Assembly: GCA_944326425.1 (NCBI GenBank)
Contig: CALVDX010000003.1
Span: 1-64,000 of the forward strand
Reading direction: 5' to 3'
DNA from: Candidatus Gastranaerophilales bacterium
GTDB taxonomy: Bacteria; Cyanobacteriota; Vampirovibrionia; Gastranaerophilales; Gastranaerophilaceae
Length of the DNA: 64,000 nt
This document shows positions 8,444-16,680 of this stretch, piece after piece. The stretch's first letter is position 1. Every line of letters begins with the position of its first letter. Both the position numbers and the translations under genes were made by a program. The notes below the pieces were generated by a model, which did no database searches, had not been told where the DNA came from, and was given only the letters and a program-made list of their open reading frames with translations.

Positions 8444-8896
8444 TTATTCCAGAGAAATGTCACCAACACTCTCTAAAACCAAATTTTGAATTCTCCTTAA
8501 TTCATTAATTAAGTTTGAGGTATTTTCAAATTTTTTCTCCCAGAGTATTATTATATCATTTAAGTAACCTTTTACCTCTTCATATAGCTTTAGTCCTTTA
8601 TCGGTTATATTCATTAAATAAATCATTTTTCCATTCTTCGTGCTTTGTGTTCTTGTAATATATTTCTTTTTTTCTAAGGATGATAATATTTTACTGGTAT
8701 GAGAGCGGCCTTTCAGAACCAGTTTAGACAAATCACTCTGTGATATACCCGGATTATTAATTAAAGTATCAAGGATAACAAATTCATCATGAGTAATATC
8801 ACATTTAATTTTATTGTTAAATGTATTTTTTGCACTAATCTGCAGCAGCCTAGCCGTTTTTTCAATTTCATACGGTAAACACTCGGTGTAAGTCAC
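8444..8896 (-). CDS. MarR-family transcriptional regulator
   Basis: 150 residues. A winged helix-turn-helix (about 35-105) with the MarR order: ITHDEFVILDTLI, then ISQSDLSKLVLKG..HTSKILSSLEKKKYI and a wing ending MNITDKG; flanking helices would form the dimer interface. MarR proteins usually repress a nearby gene and respond to small phenolic or oxidising ligands; no target is evident here. The start is GTG, supported by AGAGGGG about 8 bases upstream; the nearby ATG is out of frame. It lies 12 bp after another small DNA-binding gene, so the two may form one transcript. Confidence 0.85.
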   Translation of the reverse strand: MTYTECLPYEIEKTARLLQISAKNTFNNKIKCDITHDEFVILDTLINNPGISQSDLSKLVLKGRSHTSKILSSLEKKKYITRTQSTKNGKMIYLMNITDKGLKLYEEVKGYLNDIIILWEKKFENTSNLINELRRIQNLVLESVGDISLE

Positions 8897-8908
8897 TTTT
8901 CATCCCCT

Positions 8909-9223
8909 CTAATAAGAAAAATATCTATCAAAATCCACATCATCAAAACTGCATAACAAAGCAAATATTTCGTCATCATCATCAAGTCGCTGAAAGTTAT
9001 ACTCATCAAAAAGCCAGTATTTTGGATTTATCCCCTTAACTCTTACGATATTTTTATCCTTTAATATTTGCAGCTTTTTTTTTACAATATCAATCGGCAG
9101 CCCGACAAGTTTAGACAGCTCTACCGCCGTTATGCCATCAGGATTTGAGTATTTTTGCGGTGTTAAAAACATCAATTCCAAGCCGACCTTTTTTAATTCA
9201 GAATCCTCAATTAGATAACTCAT
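8909..9223 (-). CDS. Small winged-helix DNA-binding protein
   Basis: 104 residues from ATG 9223. A helix-turn-helix of the form ITAVELSKLVGLPIDIVKKKLQ followed by a wing (KNIVRVKGINPKYWLFDEY) suggests a compact transcription regulator; an acidic tail rich in Asp closes it. The start at 9223 is preferred over the in-frame ATG at 9268 because a perfect TATAAT ends exactly six bases before it on the minus strand and no ribosome site exists for either. Probably leaderless and co-transcribed with the MarR-type gene. Target unknown. Confidence 0.7.
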   Translation of the reverse strand: MSYLIEDSELKKVGLELMFLTPQKYSNPDGITAVELSKLVGLPIDIVKKKLQILKDKNIVRVKGINPKYWLFDEYNFQRLDDDDEIFALLCSFDDVDFDRYFSY

Positions 9224-9235
9224 ACTAATATTATA
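9224..9235 (-). promoter_or_regulatory. Leaderless -10 element of winged-helix gene
   Basis: Minus strand TATAAT-ATTAGT-ATG. The hexamer is a perfect consensus and the expected start site is the A of ATG, which decides the start codon for this gene. Confidence 0.65.
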
Positions 9236-9375
9236 CATTGAAAGTAAAAAAACATGCGAGCATGCCATAAAAGCATGAATAATACAAAAATTTTTACAAT
9301 TAATTAAAAATAAATCTGATTTATGAAATTTAATTTATTCTTAAAAGATAATAATACTAAGGGCTTTAGGGAATA

Positions 9376-9422
9376 TTGCCATTTTTTTTATAATTGTAAA
9401 CATTTTGTTACAAAAAGGCAAT
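9376..9422. other. Long imperfect hairpin upstream of the glycine-zipper gene
   Basis: TTGCC-A-TTTTT pairs with AAAAAGGCAA, enclosing an inner TTGTAA/TTACAA inverted repeat with an 8-nt loop. It lies 46 bp before the ATG at 9468, with no T-run after it, so it looks more like an operator or 5' structural element than a terminator. Confidence 0.4.
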
Positions 9423-9467
9423 TTAGCGATGAATATTAACTTTATTAATATATAAATAGGGCTTATT

Positions 9468-10808
9468 ATGGGAAACGAAGAAATCAGGATAACAGGAATA
9501 GGGACTAATCAACCTGCGCTTAATGAAAACCTGAGTAAATCTTACGACTTAGTCAGAGGGGTGCAGGAAGAACCCAGTATTTGGGAGAATTTTTCTCCCG
9601 GAACACTGGCGTTTTCAGTAGTGGTTCCACTAGTATTTTCCAGCAGCGAGTTCAAACATGTAAAAATGAATCCTGCGCTGAAGGGCACTGATCTGGCTGC
9701 AAATAAGTACCGGATGATTAAGGCTAATGAGCTATCAGCACTTCTTAATCGAATGAAAGTTAAAGATCCGTTTTTAAATGCAGATATTATCTCAATGCAA
9801 AACGAAATCAAATCAATTCAAAACAGCGGAGCTCTGGCTAAAGAGAGACTTGCGGCATTAAATAAAAAATATATCGAATTAATTGACAAAAATTCAACCT
9901 GGAAAAAATCTTTTATACAAAAAGCACTTGCAAAGGGGGCTGCTAAATCTCCGTCATTTGCAGGAGAGCTTCTCAAAGGATATAAAACAAATAAGTTAAT
10001 GATTCTTTTTGAAGCTGTACAGGAAATACCAAGTATAGTAAGCGCATTCCAGACAGATACATCAACAGGTATGAAACAGCTTGCAAAATCTACCGGACGT
10101 ACAGCAGTAGGTTTTGGCGGATTTATTGCCGGTACAGCTGCCGGAGCAAAAGTAGGTGCTATTTTAGGTTCTGTTATTCCGGGTGCAGGAACACTTGTTG
10201 GCGGATTAATCGGCAGTGTTTTAGGCTTTGCTATAGGCGGATTTACATCGCAGCTCGCAAAAATGGGATATGATCAAGTTATACCAAGTGAACAAAAATT
10301 ACAAAAAAATAAAGATATAGAGACAATGCTAAGCAGTACGGCCAATCCAGAAGAGGTAAAAACAGCATTACTTCAAGAAATTTCACTTTGTGATGCTTAC
10401 CTTAGCGAAACAGGGCAGGTACTTGCTCAGGCAAAAGCAGAAGGCGACGAAGAAACCGCAGCACAAGTCCGTTCACAAATGACAATAGTTTTAGATACAA
10501 TGAATCAGTTAAACGAAATATACAAAAATAAATTTGGTGAGAGTCTGCTTTCAGATGCCGGAAACCAAAGTCAGCAACAAACAGCAGCCGGCAGTACAAC
10601 TGCTGAAGGAAATACAGGCAGCACAGCAACTGCGGCGGCAAATCTTTATTCAAACCCGTCAGCAATGACACTGCCGGCAAGTCCAATGATAAATCAGTAT
10701 AACCCGACCGGATTTATGGGTAATGAGTTTATGAACTATACCCCGCAAAGGGATTGGTCTGCAATGCTGCCGGACAATGTTGCTAACAAATTGTTTGCAG
10801 TTGGTTAA
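9468..10808 (+). CDS. Hypothetical protein with glycine-zipper membrane segment
   Basis: 446 residues, no family recognised. Residues 1-60 are not a signal peptide but include a hydrophobic stretch (about 46-58). Residues 105-145 are likely coiled coil. Residues 212-262 are a dense glycine zipper with repeated GxxxG and a central IPGAGTLVGG turn, of the type that forms membrane hairpins in pore-forming proteins and some phage or toxin proteins. Residues 290-355 are helical and acidic; the tail (365-446) is Gln/Ser/Thr/Asn-rich and disordered. The ribosome site is weak (AGGG). Its stop shares four bases with the rubrerythrin stop. Style and composition resemble the unknown membrane proteins at 41.5 and 51.4 kb, suggesting a lineage-specific set. 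Confidence 0.75.
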   Translation: MGNEEIRITGIGTNQPALNENLSKSYDLVRGVQEEPSIWENFSPGTLAFSVVVPLVFSSSEFKHVKMNPALKGTDLAANKYRMIKANELSALLNRMKVKDPFLNADIISMQNEIKSIQNSGALAKERLAALNKKYIELIDKNSTWKKSFIQKALAKGAAKSPSFAGELLKGYKTNKLMILFEAVQEIPSIVSAFQTDTSTGMKQLAKSTGRTAVGFGGFIAGTAAGAKVGAILGSVIPGAGTLVGGLIGSVLGFAIGGFTSQLAKMGYDQVIPSEQKLQKNKDIETMLSSTANPEEVKTALLQEISLCDAYLSETGQVLAQAKAEGDEETAAQVRSQMTIVLDTMNQLNEIYKNKFGESLLSDAGNQSQQQTAAGSTTAEGNTGSTATAAANLYSNPSAMTLPASPMINQYNPTGFMGNEFMNYTPQRDWSAMLPDNVANKLFAVG

Positions 10809-11374
10809 AATTTATCGCATAACAACTGAAAATGATTATATTCATGTTTGCAAACAGGACAGCATAGCGGTGCAGCTTTTGCAGTAGTATGATAGCCGCA
10901 TTTCATGCAAATCCACCGGGTTTCATAATTTTTTGCAAATACGGCATTATCTTTAACAAGTTTTGCAAGTTCAAGATATCTGTTTTGATGGTACTTTTCA
11001 ATATCACAAATCAATGCAAACGCTTCGGAAATCTCTTTAAAGCCTTCTTCTGCAGCAATTTCAGCGGAATTTTTATATATAACTGACCATTCTTCATGCT
11101 CCGCATCGGCCGCGGCTAAAAGATTATCATAAGTTTTACCAAGGAAAAAAGGATAGGTAGCATTTACCTGATAGAGTTCGGGGGGAATAAACTTATAGAA
11201 TATTTTAGCGTGTTCCCGCTCATTGGAAGCAGTTTCTGTAAATATATCTGATATTTCATTGTAACCTTCTTTTAAGGCAGTTTTTGCATAAAATGTATAC
11301 CTGTTTCTTGCTTGAGATTCACCGGCAAAGGCATTTACAAGATTTTGAATAGTTTCGGATTTTGCTAATTGCAT
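10805..11374 (-). CDS. Rubrerythrin
   Basis: 189 residues. The N-terminal ferritin-like four-helix domain carries the di-iron ligand blocks GESQARNRY (about 18-26), NEREHAKIF and DIEKYHQNRY; the C-terminal rubredoxin-like knuckle has two Cys pairs, CMKCGYH and CCPVC. Rubrerythrins reduce hydrogen peroxide in the cytoplasm of anaerobes and microaerobes. Ribosome site AAAGGAGGG. The stop codons of this gene and the convergent gene overlap in TTAA (10805-10808). The FAD oxidoreductase lies 43 bp upstream on the same strand. Confidence 0.93.
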   Translation of the reverse strand: MQLAKSETIQNLVNAFAGESQARNRYTFYAKTALKEGYNEISDIFTETASNEREHAKIFYKFIPPELYQVNATYPFFLGKTYDNLLAAADAEHEEWSVIYKNSAEIAAEEGFKEISEAFALICDIEKYHQNRYLELAKLVKDNAVFAKNYETRWICMKCGYHTTAKAAPLCCPVCKHEYNHFQLLCDKF

Positions 11375-11417
11375 ATTGTATCCCTCCTTTTGAAACAGGA
11401 TACTATATTTAGAAGAA

Positions 11418-12836
11418 TTATAAATTAGACAATTTAACTAAATATTTGGCAAGCCCTTCCCCCATTGAAAAGCAAGAAGGGATAATTCTAAGAGCCGCCT
11501 GAGAGTAAAAATCGCAGCTTATGGAACGGCCGGCAAAGAATAAATTGTCATAATCGGCAGAGATAAGCGCTTCAATGGGAAGCTGGTATTCTCTGGTAAC
11601 TTTTTCAAGAAGCGCGCCTTCTTTTTTGTCAGAATGGACATCTACCGGATAATCGGATATTAATACAGGATTATCAAAAATTTTTCCGCATTTTAAATCA
11701 TCAATTGAGTAGAGATATTTTCCAAGCGGCCGCGCCGAAGTTCTAACACCTGCAGCAGCAGCGATTGAAGAAATGTACGCATTTTCAAAGCCTGGAAAGA
11801 ATTTTTTACAGAAATCAATAATACGTAAAATAGCAGCACGTGCCTCAATTAGCTGGTTAGAATAAGCTGATAATTGGGCAGGTTGAACGTTTTTTATAAA
11901 CCTCGGGCAGTTAAAAGCAATTGAGGAAGTCATTCCGGGGATTGTAAAAAGCTGAAAATAAGCTAAATCGGAGTATTTTAAGATACCTGCGTTCACCCCT
12001 TCCTTAAATACAGGGGTTAATGCCCATTCTTTATCCCAGGTACAAGCGGTGGAGAGATGTACAACACCGTCTATAATAGCGCCGGTTGTTGCATTCCTGT
12101 CTTTATCAAGCTCTAAAATGTACTCCATAAAAGCCGTTAAGTCGACTCCGGAGGCAATAAACCTCAGACTGGAAGGCTGTTTTTTATCTTCATCATCTAT
12201 AAACCTGCAGCCTAAGGATTTGCATATAGTTTCATCAGCTGTAGCGTCAATAAAATAATTTGTTTGAATATAATTATTTAAATTGTTATCCACTTTATTT
12301 GATATCGTTTCGATAGGTACTGATAATTTACCAGCGACTCCGGAGCAACCCGCATAATTAGCCGTTTCGATAGATGGTGATAATATTTGATTTTCTAAAG
12401 CTGTACCATTACTAAAATCAGCCATCGAGAACACAGAAATTTGCGGCTCAGTTGAAAGCTTTACGGCTATAATTTTCTTACCGGATATTAAAATATCAGT
12501 AATATAAGTATTAAAAGCAATGCTGACGTTAACCTCAGTTAAAAGTTCATCAAGGGCAATTTTTGCAAGTTCAGGATTAAACCAGCCTTCATTACCGTCT
12601 GTATATGTCACCTGCCCGCCAAGCATTTTTAGTTTATTTGTAAACGATGTAAAAAAATCGTTATTTAACTTTGAATTAATAGTTTTCATTGCAGGAGTTA
12701 CGAGAGCGGCAGTCATGGTTCCGCCAAGAAAAGAATTTTTTTCAACAAGAAGCGTTTTTAACCCGAGCTTAGCAGCAGTATATGCCGTAGCACAACCGGC
12801 AGTACCGCCGCCGGCAACTATTAAATCATATTTCAC
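11418..12836 (-). CDS. FAD-dependent oxidoreductase (FAD_oxidored family)
   Basis: 472 residues. The N-terminal dinucleotide fold is clear (VAGGGTAGCATAYTAAKLG, about 7-25, then VEKNSFLGGTM), and the C-terminal flavin-contacting part shows AGRSISCDFYSQAALRIIPSC and SMGEGLAKYL. The call follows resemblance to the broad FAD_oxidored group; substrate unknown. Residues ~151-177 come from a repeat-element pair at 12307-12384 (read as ILSPSIET...LSVPIET), and the stretch around it (about 135-195) looks like an insertion in the loop before YFIDATADE. It overlaps the MnmD-like gene by 11 bp. MnmC in E. coli joins an MnmD domain to an FAD oxidoreductase, but this protein does not look like the MnmC oxidase, so a shared role is only a possibility. 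Confidence 0.8.
   Translation of the reverse strand: MKYDLIVAGGGTAGCATAYTAAKLGLKTLLVEKNSFLGGTMTAALVTPAMKTINSKLNNDFFTSFTNKLKMLGGQVTYTDGNEGWFNPELAKIALDELLTEVNVSIAFNTYITDILISGKKIIAVKLSTEPQISVFSMADFSNGTALENQILSPSIETANYAGCSGVAGKLSVPIETISNKVDNNLNNYIQTNYFIDATADETICKSLGCRFIDDEDKKQPSSLRFIASGVDLTAFMEYILELDKDRNATTGAIIDGVVHLSTACTWDKEWALTPVFKEGVNAGILKYSDLAYFQLFTIPGMTSSIAFNCPRFIKNVQPAQLSAYSNQLIEARAAILRIIDFCKKFFPGFENAYISSIAAAAGVRTSARPLGKYLYSIDDLKCGKIFDNPVLISDYPVDVHSDKKEGALLEKVTREYQLPIEALISADYDNLFFAGRSISCDFYSQAALRIIPSCFSMGEGLAKYLVKLSNL
12307..12384 (+). repeat. GTTTCGATA repeat pair inside the FAD oxidoreductase gene
   Basis: Two 21-bp copies of GTTTCGATA-N6-GATAAT at 12307-12327 and 12364-12384 (57-bp period). 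The 36-bp spacer contains the palindrome CTCCGGAG. Minus-strand translation stays open through both copies and adds residues ~151-177. Confidence 0.8.
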
Positions 12837-14127
12837 TTCGTACTCCTTTCAGATATTGGGAAAGAGTAGGGAGGTTTGAGGTCCCTACCTGTTCTTGTAA
12901 ATCCTTAAGTATTTGTTCCTTTGAGGAAGAAAGAGTATAGTCTCTGTATGGAATGCCGGATTTAGTATAGAGTTTTGCCTCCTCATCATCAGTCAGCGGG
13001 CATATTATATTTTCCATAGATTTTGAAGCCGCAGTTCCAGCCGGAAAGCCCTTTGAATCTTTTATTGTACCGATATAAAAACCGGCAAGTCTCATTGAAT
13101 TTCTGATACGCGCGGAGTTTGAATAAGTAAGCAGTATCCCGTCAGGGGAAATAAGCCTGTACAATTCTTTAAAGAATTCAACCGACCAGAGAGCAGGAGC
13201 CTTTGCCGGAGTAAAAGCATCAAGGAAAATACAATCATACTGTTTATCCAGATTTTTAATTGTACGTCTTGCATCCTCAATATGGTATTTAATATTAACA
13301 TTATCGAGTAACAAAGAATAAAAGTTCTTAAAATACCGTTTCGATAGATGACGATAATCGCAGGGTGTCAAAAGTCCGACACCCTTATTTAGTTGTTTCG
13401 ATATATTCTGATAATATATATTATGTAACAAGGCAGATAAAAGACATCTATGGGTATAATTACACCCCCCAACAGCATGTTTTGGAAGTGCTTTTAACCT
13501 GTTTTTGTCAAAATAACGGGAATAAAATTTATGGTACTCCATTTTTTTTACTTCATTAAGAAAATCTGTTCCAAATTGTTCAATTAATTTATCAATAATT
13601 AAATCATCGACAATTGGCAAAATTTTCAAATCATTATTATAGCAGTTTTCTTTAATAAAGCCTGACAGGTAGACGAAATCCCGTTCCAATTCAATTGCAT
13701 CAATGTTTATTACAGGTAACTTATCACCCACGCGGCTATCTTGTTTAACTCCTGCAGAACTAGAAATATTATTTATGGTTTCTTCACTATTAGGAGTTAG
13801 ATTTATTTCAGAGTTCTTAGAGCATTTTTCCCACTTAAAATTATCTTCATCTATCGAAACGGTATTCGTTGTATTTATATGGTTAAAGAAGTATTTTTTT
13901 ATTATAAAATTTAAAAATGCTTTAGAATTATAACCAATCCCGTAGCAAATATCCAGAAGATTTATTTTATTATACTTATTTAGTATTTTATCAAGTTGTG
14001 CAGGAAAAACAAATTTTTCATAAGCTTCGGTAAGGGCGCCCGTTCTGGAATGAAAAACATCATTAAAATCGCCTGAAAACAGACCTATTGAGCCGTCATC
14101 TGTCAAATATGGCTTGAATTTAGGCAT
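12826..14127 (-). CDS. MnmD-like tRNA (mnm5s2U34) methyltransferase, enlarged by insertions
   Basis: 433 residues from ATG 14127, chosen because GGGAGG lies six bases upstream; a GTG two codons earlier is less likely. The SAM-binding motif LLDICYGIGYNSKAF (about 57-71) and the later block CIFLDAFTPAKAPALWS, with ILLTYSNSARIRNSM after it, are typical of the DUF752/MnmD domain that completes 5-methylaminomethyl-2-thiouridine in tRNA. The protein is much longer than a bare MnmD domain (about 230-250 residues). Two extra stretches contain GTTTCGATA repeat copies (about residues 90-96 and 238-264), and the region 77-140 is Asn/Ser-rich and looks inserted. Family is clear; whether the enlarged enzyme is active is not. 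Confidence 0.82.
   Translation of the reverse strand: MPKFKPYLTDDGSIGLFSGDFNDVFHSRTGALTEAYEKFVFPAQLDKILNKYNKINLLDICYGIGYNSKAFLNFIIKKYFFNHINTTNTVSIDEDNFKWEKCSKNSEINLTPNSEETINNISSSAGVKQDSRVGDKLPVINIDAIELERDFVYLSGFIKENCYNNDLKILPIVDDLIIDKLIEQFGTDFLNEVKKMEYHKFYSRYFDKNRLKALPKHAVGGCNYTHRCLLSALLHNIYYQNISKQLNKGVGLLTPCDYRHLSKRYFKNFYSLLLDNVNIKYHIEDARRTIKNLDKQYDCIFLDAFTPAKAPALWSVEFFKELYRLISPDGILLTYSNSARIRNSMRLAGFYIGTIKDSKGFPAGTAASKSMENIICPLTDDEEAKLYTKSGIPYRDYTLSSSKEQILKDLQEQVGTSNLPTLSQYLKGVRSEI
13338..13415 (+). repeat. GTTTCGATA repeat pair inside the MnmD-like gene
   Basis: Copies at 13338-13358 and 13395-13415, again 57 bp apart. The 36-bp spacer holds a perfect 8-bp hairpin AGGGTGTC / GACACCCT (13362-13385). 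The minus-strand gene reads through in a different frame from the FAD gene copy (giving YQNISKQ and YRHLSKR). Confidence 0.8.
13840..13860 (-). repeat. Single GTTTCGATA repeat copy inside the MnmD-like gene
   Basis: One 21-bp copy in the opposite orientation to the pair at 13338-13415, read in the sense direction as VSIDEDN. No partner is visible 50-60 bp on either side. Confidence 0.7.
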
Positions 14128-14371
14128 ACACACCCTCCCTGGAAAATATTTTTACATAAAAATAGTGTACGCACAATAGAAAAGAGTTTCCGGGTTCCTC
14201 ACTAAGTTTGTTCGCGTTTAAGCATGATAAATTTAAGTTTTATTTTTCTACTTTTTCTACAGGCTCTTAACGAAACAATTGCAAGCCTCGTTTTGTTTGA
14301 GCGTAGCGAGTTAACGAGGCTTTGGTTGAGTATAGAGACTGTTTTTGGGAGCGTAGTTTTTCTTTCTTTAT

Positions 14372-14418
14372 CCAAGTTTCTTTCTTTTGTCATCGCAATA
14401 CAAAAGAAAGAAATTTGG
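14372..14418. repeat. 19-bp inverted repeat with 9-nt loop
   Basis: CCAAGTTTCTTTCTTTTGT (14372-14390) pairs with 14400-14418 with one mismatch. The right arm runs into the dispersed repeat at 14403-14454, so the hairpin is part of the same composite element. Confidence 0.8.
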
Positions 14419-14454
14419 TGCGGGCTCGGGGGCGCATAGCCCCCGATAAAATTA
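14403..14454. repeat. Dispersed intergenic repeat, copy 1
   Basis: About 52 bp shared with 16764-16815: AAGAAAGAAATTTGGTGCGG followed by a CGGGGGC...GCCCCCG hairpin and GATAAAATTA. Only a few differences separate the copies, most in the segment just before the hairpin. Both copies lie in spacers flanking thrS. Confidence 0.85.
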
Positions 14455-14528
14455 TTGCCTTAATATTTTTCTAAGATACTCTATTTCAATAATATATTGT
14501 TATATGAATAATTAATATTAAATTATTC

Positions 14529-14563
14529 GGGACAGTTGTGGAAACAAGTTCAGCAGGACAAAA
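14529..14563. repeat. AAGTTCAG-type intergenic repeat, copy 1
   Basis: GGGACAGTTGTGG then AAACAAGTTCAGCAGGACAAA. The same unit appears inverted at 16681-16721 and in part at 54301-54327. A further partial unit (ATCATGGACAGTAGTG) follows at about 14568-14585. Confidence 0.65.
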
Positions 14564-14607
14564 TAATTTATCATGGACAGTAGTGTAAATAAATAATATC
14601 ATTAAGA

Positions 14608-14680
14608 ATTATCAGTATATATCGAAACAATCATGGATGACTAGAAATTGTTCAAGTATATTATCGATACCTATCGAAAC
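14608..14680 (-). repeat. GTTTCGATA repeat pair, intergenic copy
   Basis: Two copies on the minus strand, 14628-14608 and 14680-14660, 52 bp apart with a 31-bp spacer. This pair lies in non-coding DNA, showing the element is not simply a protein motif. Confidence 0.8.
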
Positions 14681-14743
14681 ATACTAATATATAAGATAAT
14701 AAAAATTAAATTATTTCTTTTAGAAAAATTAAATACAAAATTT

Positions 14744-14778
14744 AAAAAACCCCTTACTATTTTGGTAAGGGGCTTTTT
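14744..14778 (-). terminator. Intrinsic terminator of thrS
   Basis: CCCCTTAC / GTAAGGGG stem with a seven-base loop; on the minus strand it is followed by GGTTTTTTAAA. Good fit 3 bp beyond the thrS stop. Confidence 0.88.
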
Positions 14779-14780
14779 AA

Positions 14781-16553
14781 TTATTCCGATTTTTTAGTTC
14801 TTATTTCTTCAAGTATTTGTTCTACAAAATCATCGACTTTCATTGTGCCGACCTGTCCTATTTTACGCTTACGAACAGCGACAGAATCTGCTTCAATTTC
14901 CCTGTCACCTATTACACAAACATAAGGAACCTTTTTATCTTGCAGCGAGTCTCTTATTTTGTAATTCATGCTTTCCGAACGGTCATCAAGTCTTACGCGG
15001 ATACCCTTATCTCTGAGCTTTTTGTAGACTTTTTCAGCAAAATCAATGTGTTTCTCGTTAGAAATCGGAACAACAGCCACCTGTGTAGGAGCAAGCCACA
15101 GCGGAAAAGCACCTGCATAGTGTTCAATAAGAATACCGTGGAAGCGTTCCATAGAGCCAAATACAACCCTGTGAAGCATAACCGGCGTCTTTAAAGATCC
15201 GTCTTTGTCCTGATATTTAAGCTCAAAACGTTCGGGAAGGTTGAAATCCAACTGTATAGTTGCACACTGCCATGTTCTGCCGAGAGCATCCTTTACTTTA
15301 AAATCGATTTTAGGCCCGTAGAAAGCACCGTCACCTTCGTTAATTTCGTATTTCATACCGCGCCTGTCCATTGCTTCTTTCAATCCGGCTTCTGCTCTGT
15401 TCCAGTTTTCAATTTCACCTACATAGCTTTCGGGGCGGGTTGATAATTCAACATCAAAAGTCATGTTGAATATAGCCATAGTATCGGCAACAAAATCAAT
15501 AATTTCATTAATTTCGTCAACTAACTGTTCCGGAGTACAGAAAATATGCGCATCATCCTGAGTAAAGCCTTGTACACGGGTTAAACCGGACAGAGCCCCT
15601 GATTTTTCTTTTCTGTATACGGTGCCTAGTTCAGCCATTCTAAGCGGCAATGAGCGGTAAGAATGTCTATTAGCCTGATATATAAGAATATGGAACGGAC
15701 AGTTCATTGGTTTAACAATGTATTGTTCTTCATCATCGCTGTCTTTTTGGATAAAGAACATATTTTCTTTATAGTGGTCAATATGCCCTGAGAGTTCCCA
15801 GAGTTTAGATTTTGCAAGTTGCGGAGTATTAACAATCACATAACCGCGTTTTCTGTGCTCTGTTCTCCAATAGTTTTCAATTTCTTCGCGGACAATAGCC
15901 AGATTTGGGTGCCAGAGAACAAACCCTGCTCCGATTTCCTCTCTTACAGAGAAAAGATCCAGCTTGGCGCCAAGTTTACGGTGATCGCGTTTTTCAGCTT
16001 CTGCAAGAAAATCTAAATACTTTTGTAAATCTTCTTTTGTCCAAAACGCCGTTGCATAAATTCTTTGAAGCATTTTATTCTTTTCAGACCCTCTCCAGTA
16101 TGCGCCTGCAACTTTTAGGAGTTTAAACGCTTTAATATCGCGGGTTGATTCAAGGTGCGGCCCCTTACAAAGGTCATTGAACAAAATTTTTCCATCGCGT
16201 GTTTTTGTTAAATACAGAGTAGGATTATCGTTTTTATGTTCCTCCAATAATTCTGCCTTGTATATTTCACCTTCTGATTTAAATTCATCTATCTGTTCTT
16301 CAACGTTGTTAATAGAAACTTTTTCAAAAACAAGATCTTCTTTAACAATACGTTTCATTTCGTGTTCAATTTTTACAAGATCCTCTTCTGTAAAAGTATG
16401 GCCGTCTGTCATATCAAAATCATAATAAAACCCTGTATCGGTTGAAGGTCCGATTGCCAGTTTAGCCTGCGGGAACAGGTTTTGAACAGCCTGCGCCATA
16501 ATGTGAGAAGTGGAGTGTCTCAATATCCCGAGAGTTGACTCATTTTTTTCCAT
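14781..16553 (-). CDS. thrS: Threonine--tRNA ligase, lacking the TGS domain
   Basis: 590 residues. It begins directly with the editing domain (RHSTSHIMAQAV, about 12-23), continues to the class II core with PMNCPFHILIYQ (zinc/threonine site), motif 2 YRKEKSGALSGLTRVQGF, and motif 3 near LHRVVFGSMERF, and ends with the anticodon-binding domain (APTQVAVVPIS onward). It charges tRNA-Thr. E. coli ThrRS is 642 residues; the ~60 missing residues are the N-terminal TGS domain, which some bacterial ThrRS lack. ATG 16553 with AGGA about 10 bases upstream. No T-box leader is visible. It is flanked by repeat-rich spacers and closed by its own terminator. Confidence 0.96.
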   Translation of the reverse strand: MEKNESTLGILRHSTSHIMAQAVQNLFPQAKLAIGPSTDTGFYYDFDMTDGHTFTEEDLVKIEHEMKRIVKEDLVFEKVSINNVEEQIDEFKSEGEIYKAELLEEHKNDNPTLYLTKTRDGKILFNDLCKGPHLESTRDIKAFKLLKVAGAYWRGSEKNKMLQRIYATAFWTKEDLQKYLDFLAEAEKRDHRKLGAKLDLFSVREEIGAGFVLWHPNLAIVREEIENYWRTEHRKRGYVIVNTPQLAKSKLWELSGHIDHYKENMFFIQKDSDDEEQYIVKPMNCPFHILIYQANRHSYRSLPLRMAELGTVYRKEKSGALSGLTRVQGFTQDDAHIFCTPEQLVDEINEIIDFVADTMAIFNMTFDVELSTRPESYVGEIENWNRAEAGLKEAMDRRGMKYEINEGDGAFYGPKIDFKVKDALGRTWQCATIQLDFNLPERFELKYQDKDGSLKTPVMLHRVVFGSMERFHGILIEHYAGAFPLWLAPTQVAVVPISNEKHIDFAEKVYKKLRDKGIRVRLDDRSESMNYKIRDSLQDKKVPYVCVIGDREIEADSVAVRKRKIGQVGTMKVDDFVEQILEEIRTKKSE

Positions 16554-16680
16554 AATCTAAAAATCCTCGCTATCCATAAATGTTATAGGGAAATTATACC
16601 ACCTAAAAGAATGAATACAAACAAATAAAAAAAGTGCTTATATACAATACCACACAAAATACAGGTATAATGTCATTCCA

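Larger units (their letters stand above)
14134..14780. other. Repeat-rich intergenic region between MnmD-like gene and thrS
   Basis: Nearly 650 bp without a convincing gene. In order: a stem AAGCCTCGTT/AACGAGGCTT (14283-14322); a 19-bp inverted repeat (14372-14418); a dispersed repeat with a CGGGGGC/GCCCCCG hairpin (14403-14454); a copy of the AACAAGTTCAGCA intergenic repeat (14529-14563); a GTTTCGATA repeat pair (14608-14680); and the thrS terminator. Short open frames here lack ribosome sites. Confidence 0.75.

Noticed and set aside
14202-14393. 63-codon open frame on the minus strand
   Set aside because: No ribosome site, and its sequence is made of the hairpin and inverted-repeat element, so it is probably a by-product of the repeat.
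12307-14680. CRISPR-like array (21-bp repeats with 31-36-bp spacers)
   Set aside because: Repeats are imperfect and never more than two in a row, lie in both orientations and inside open reading frames, and no cas gene is present.
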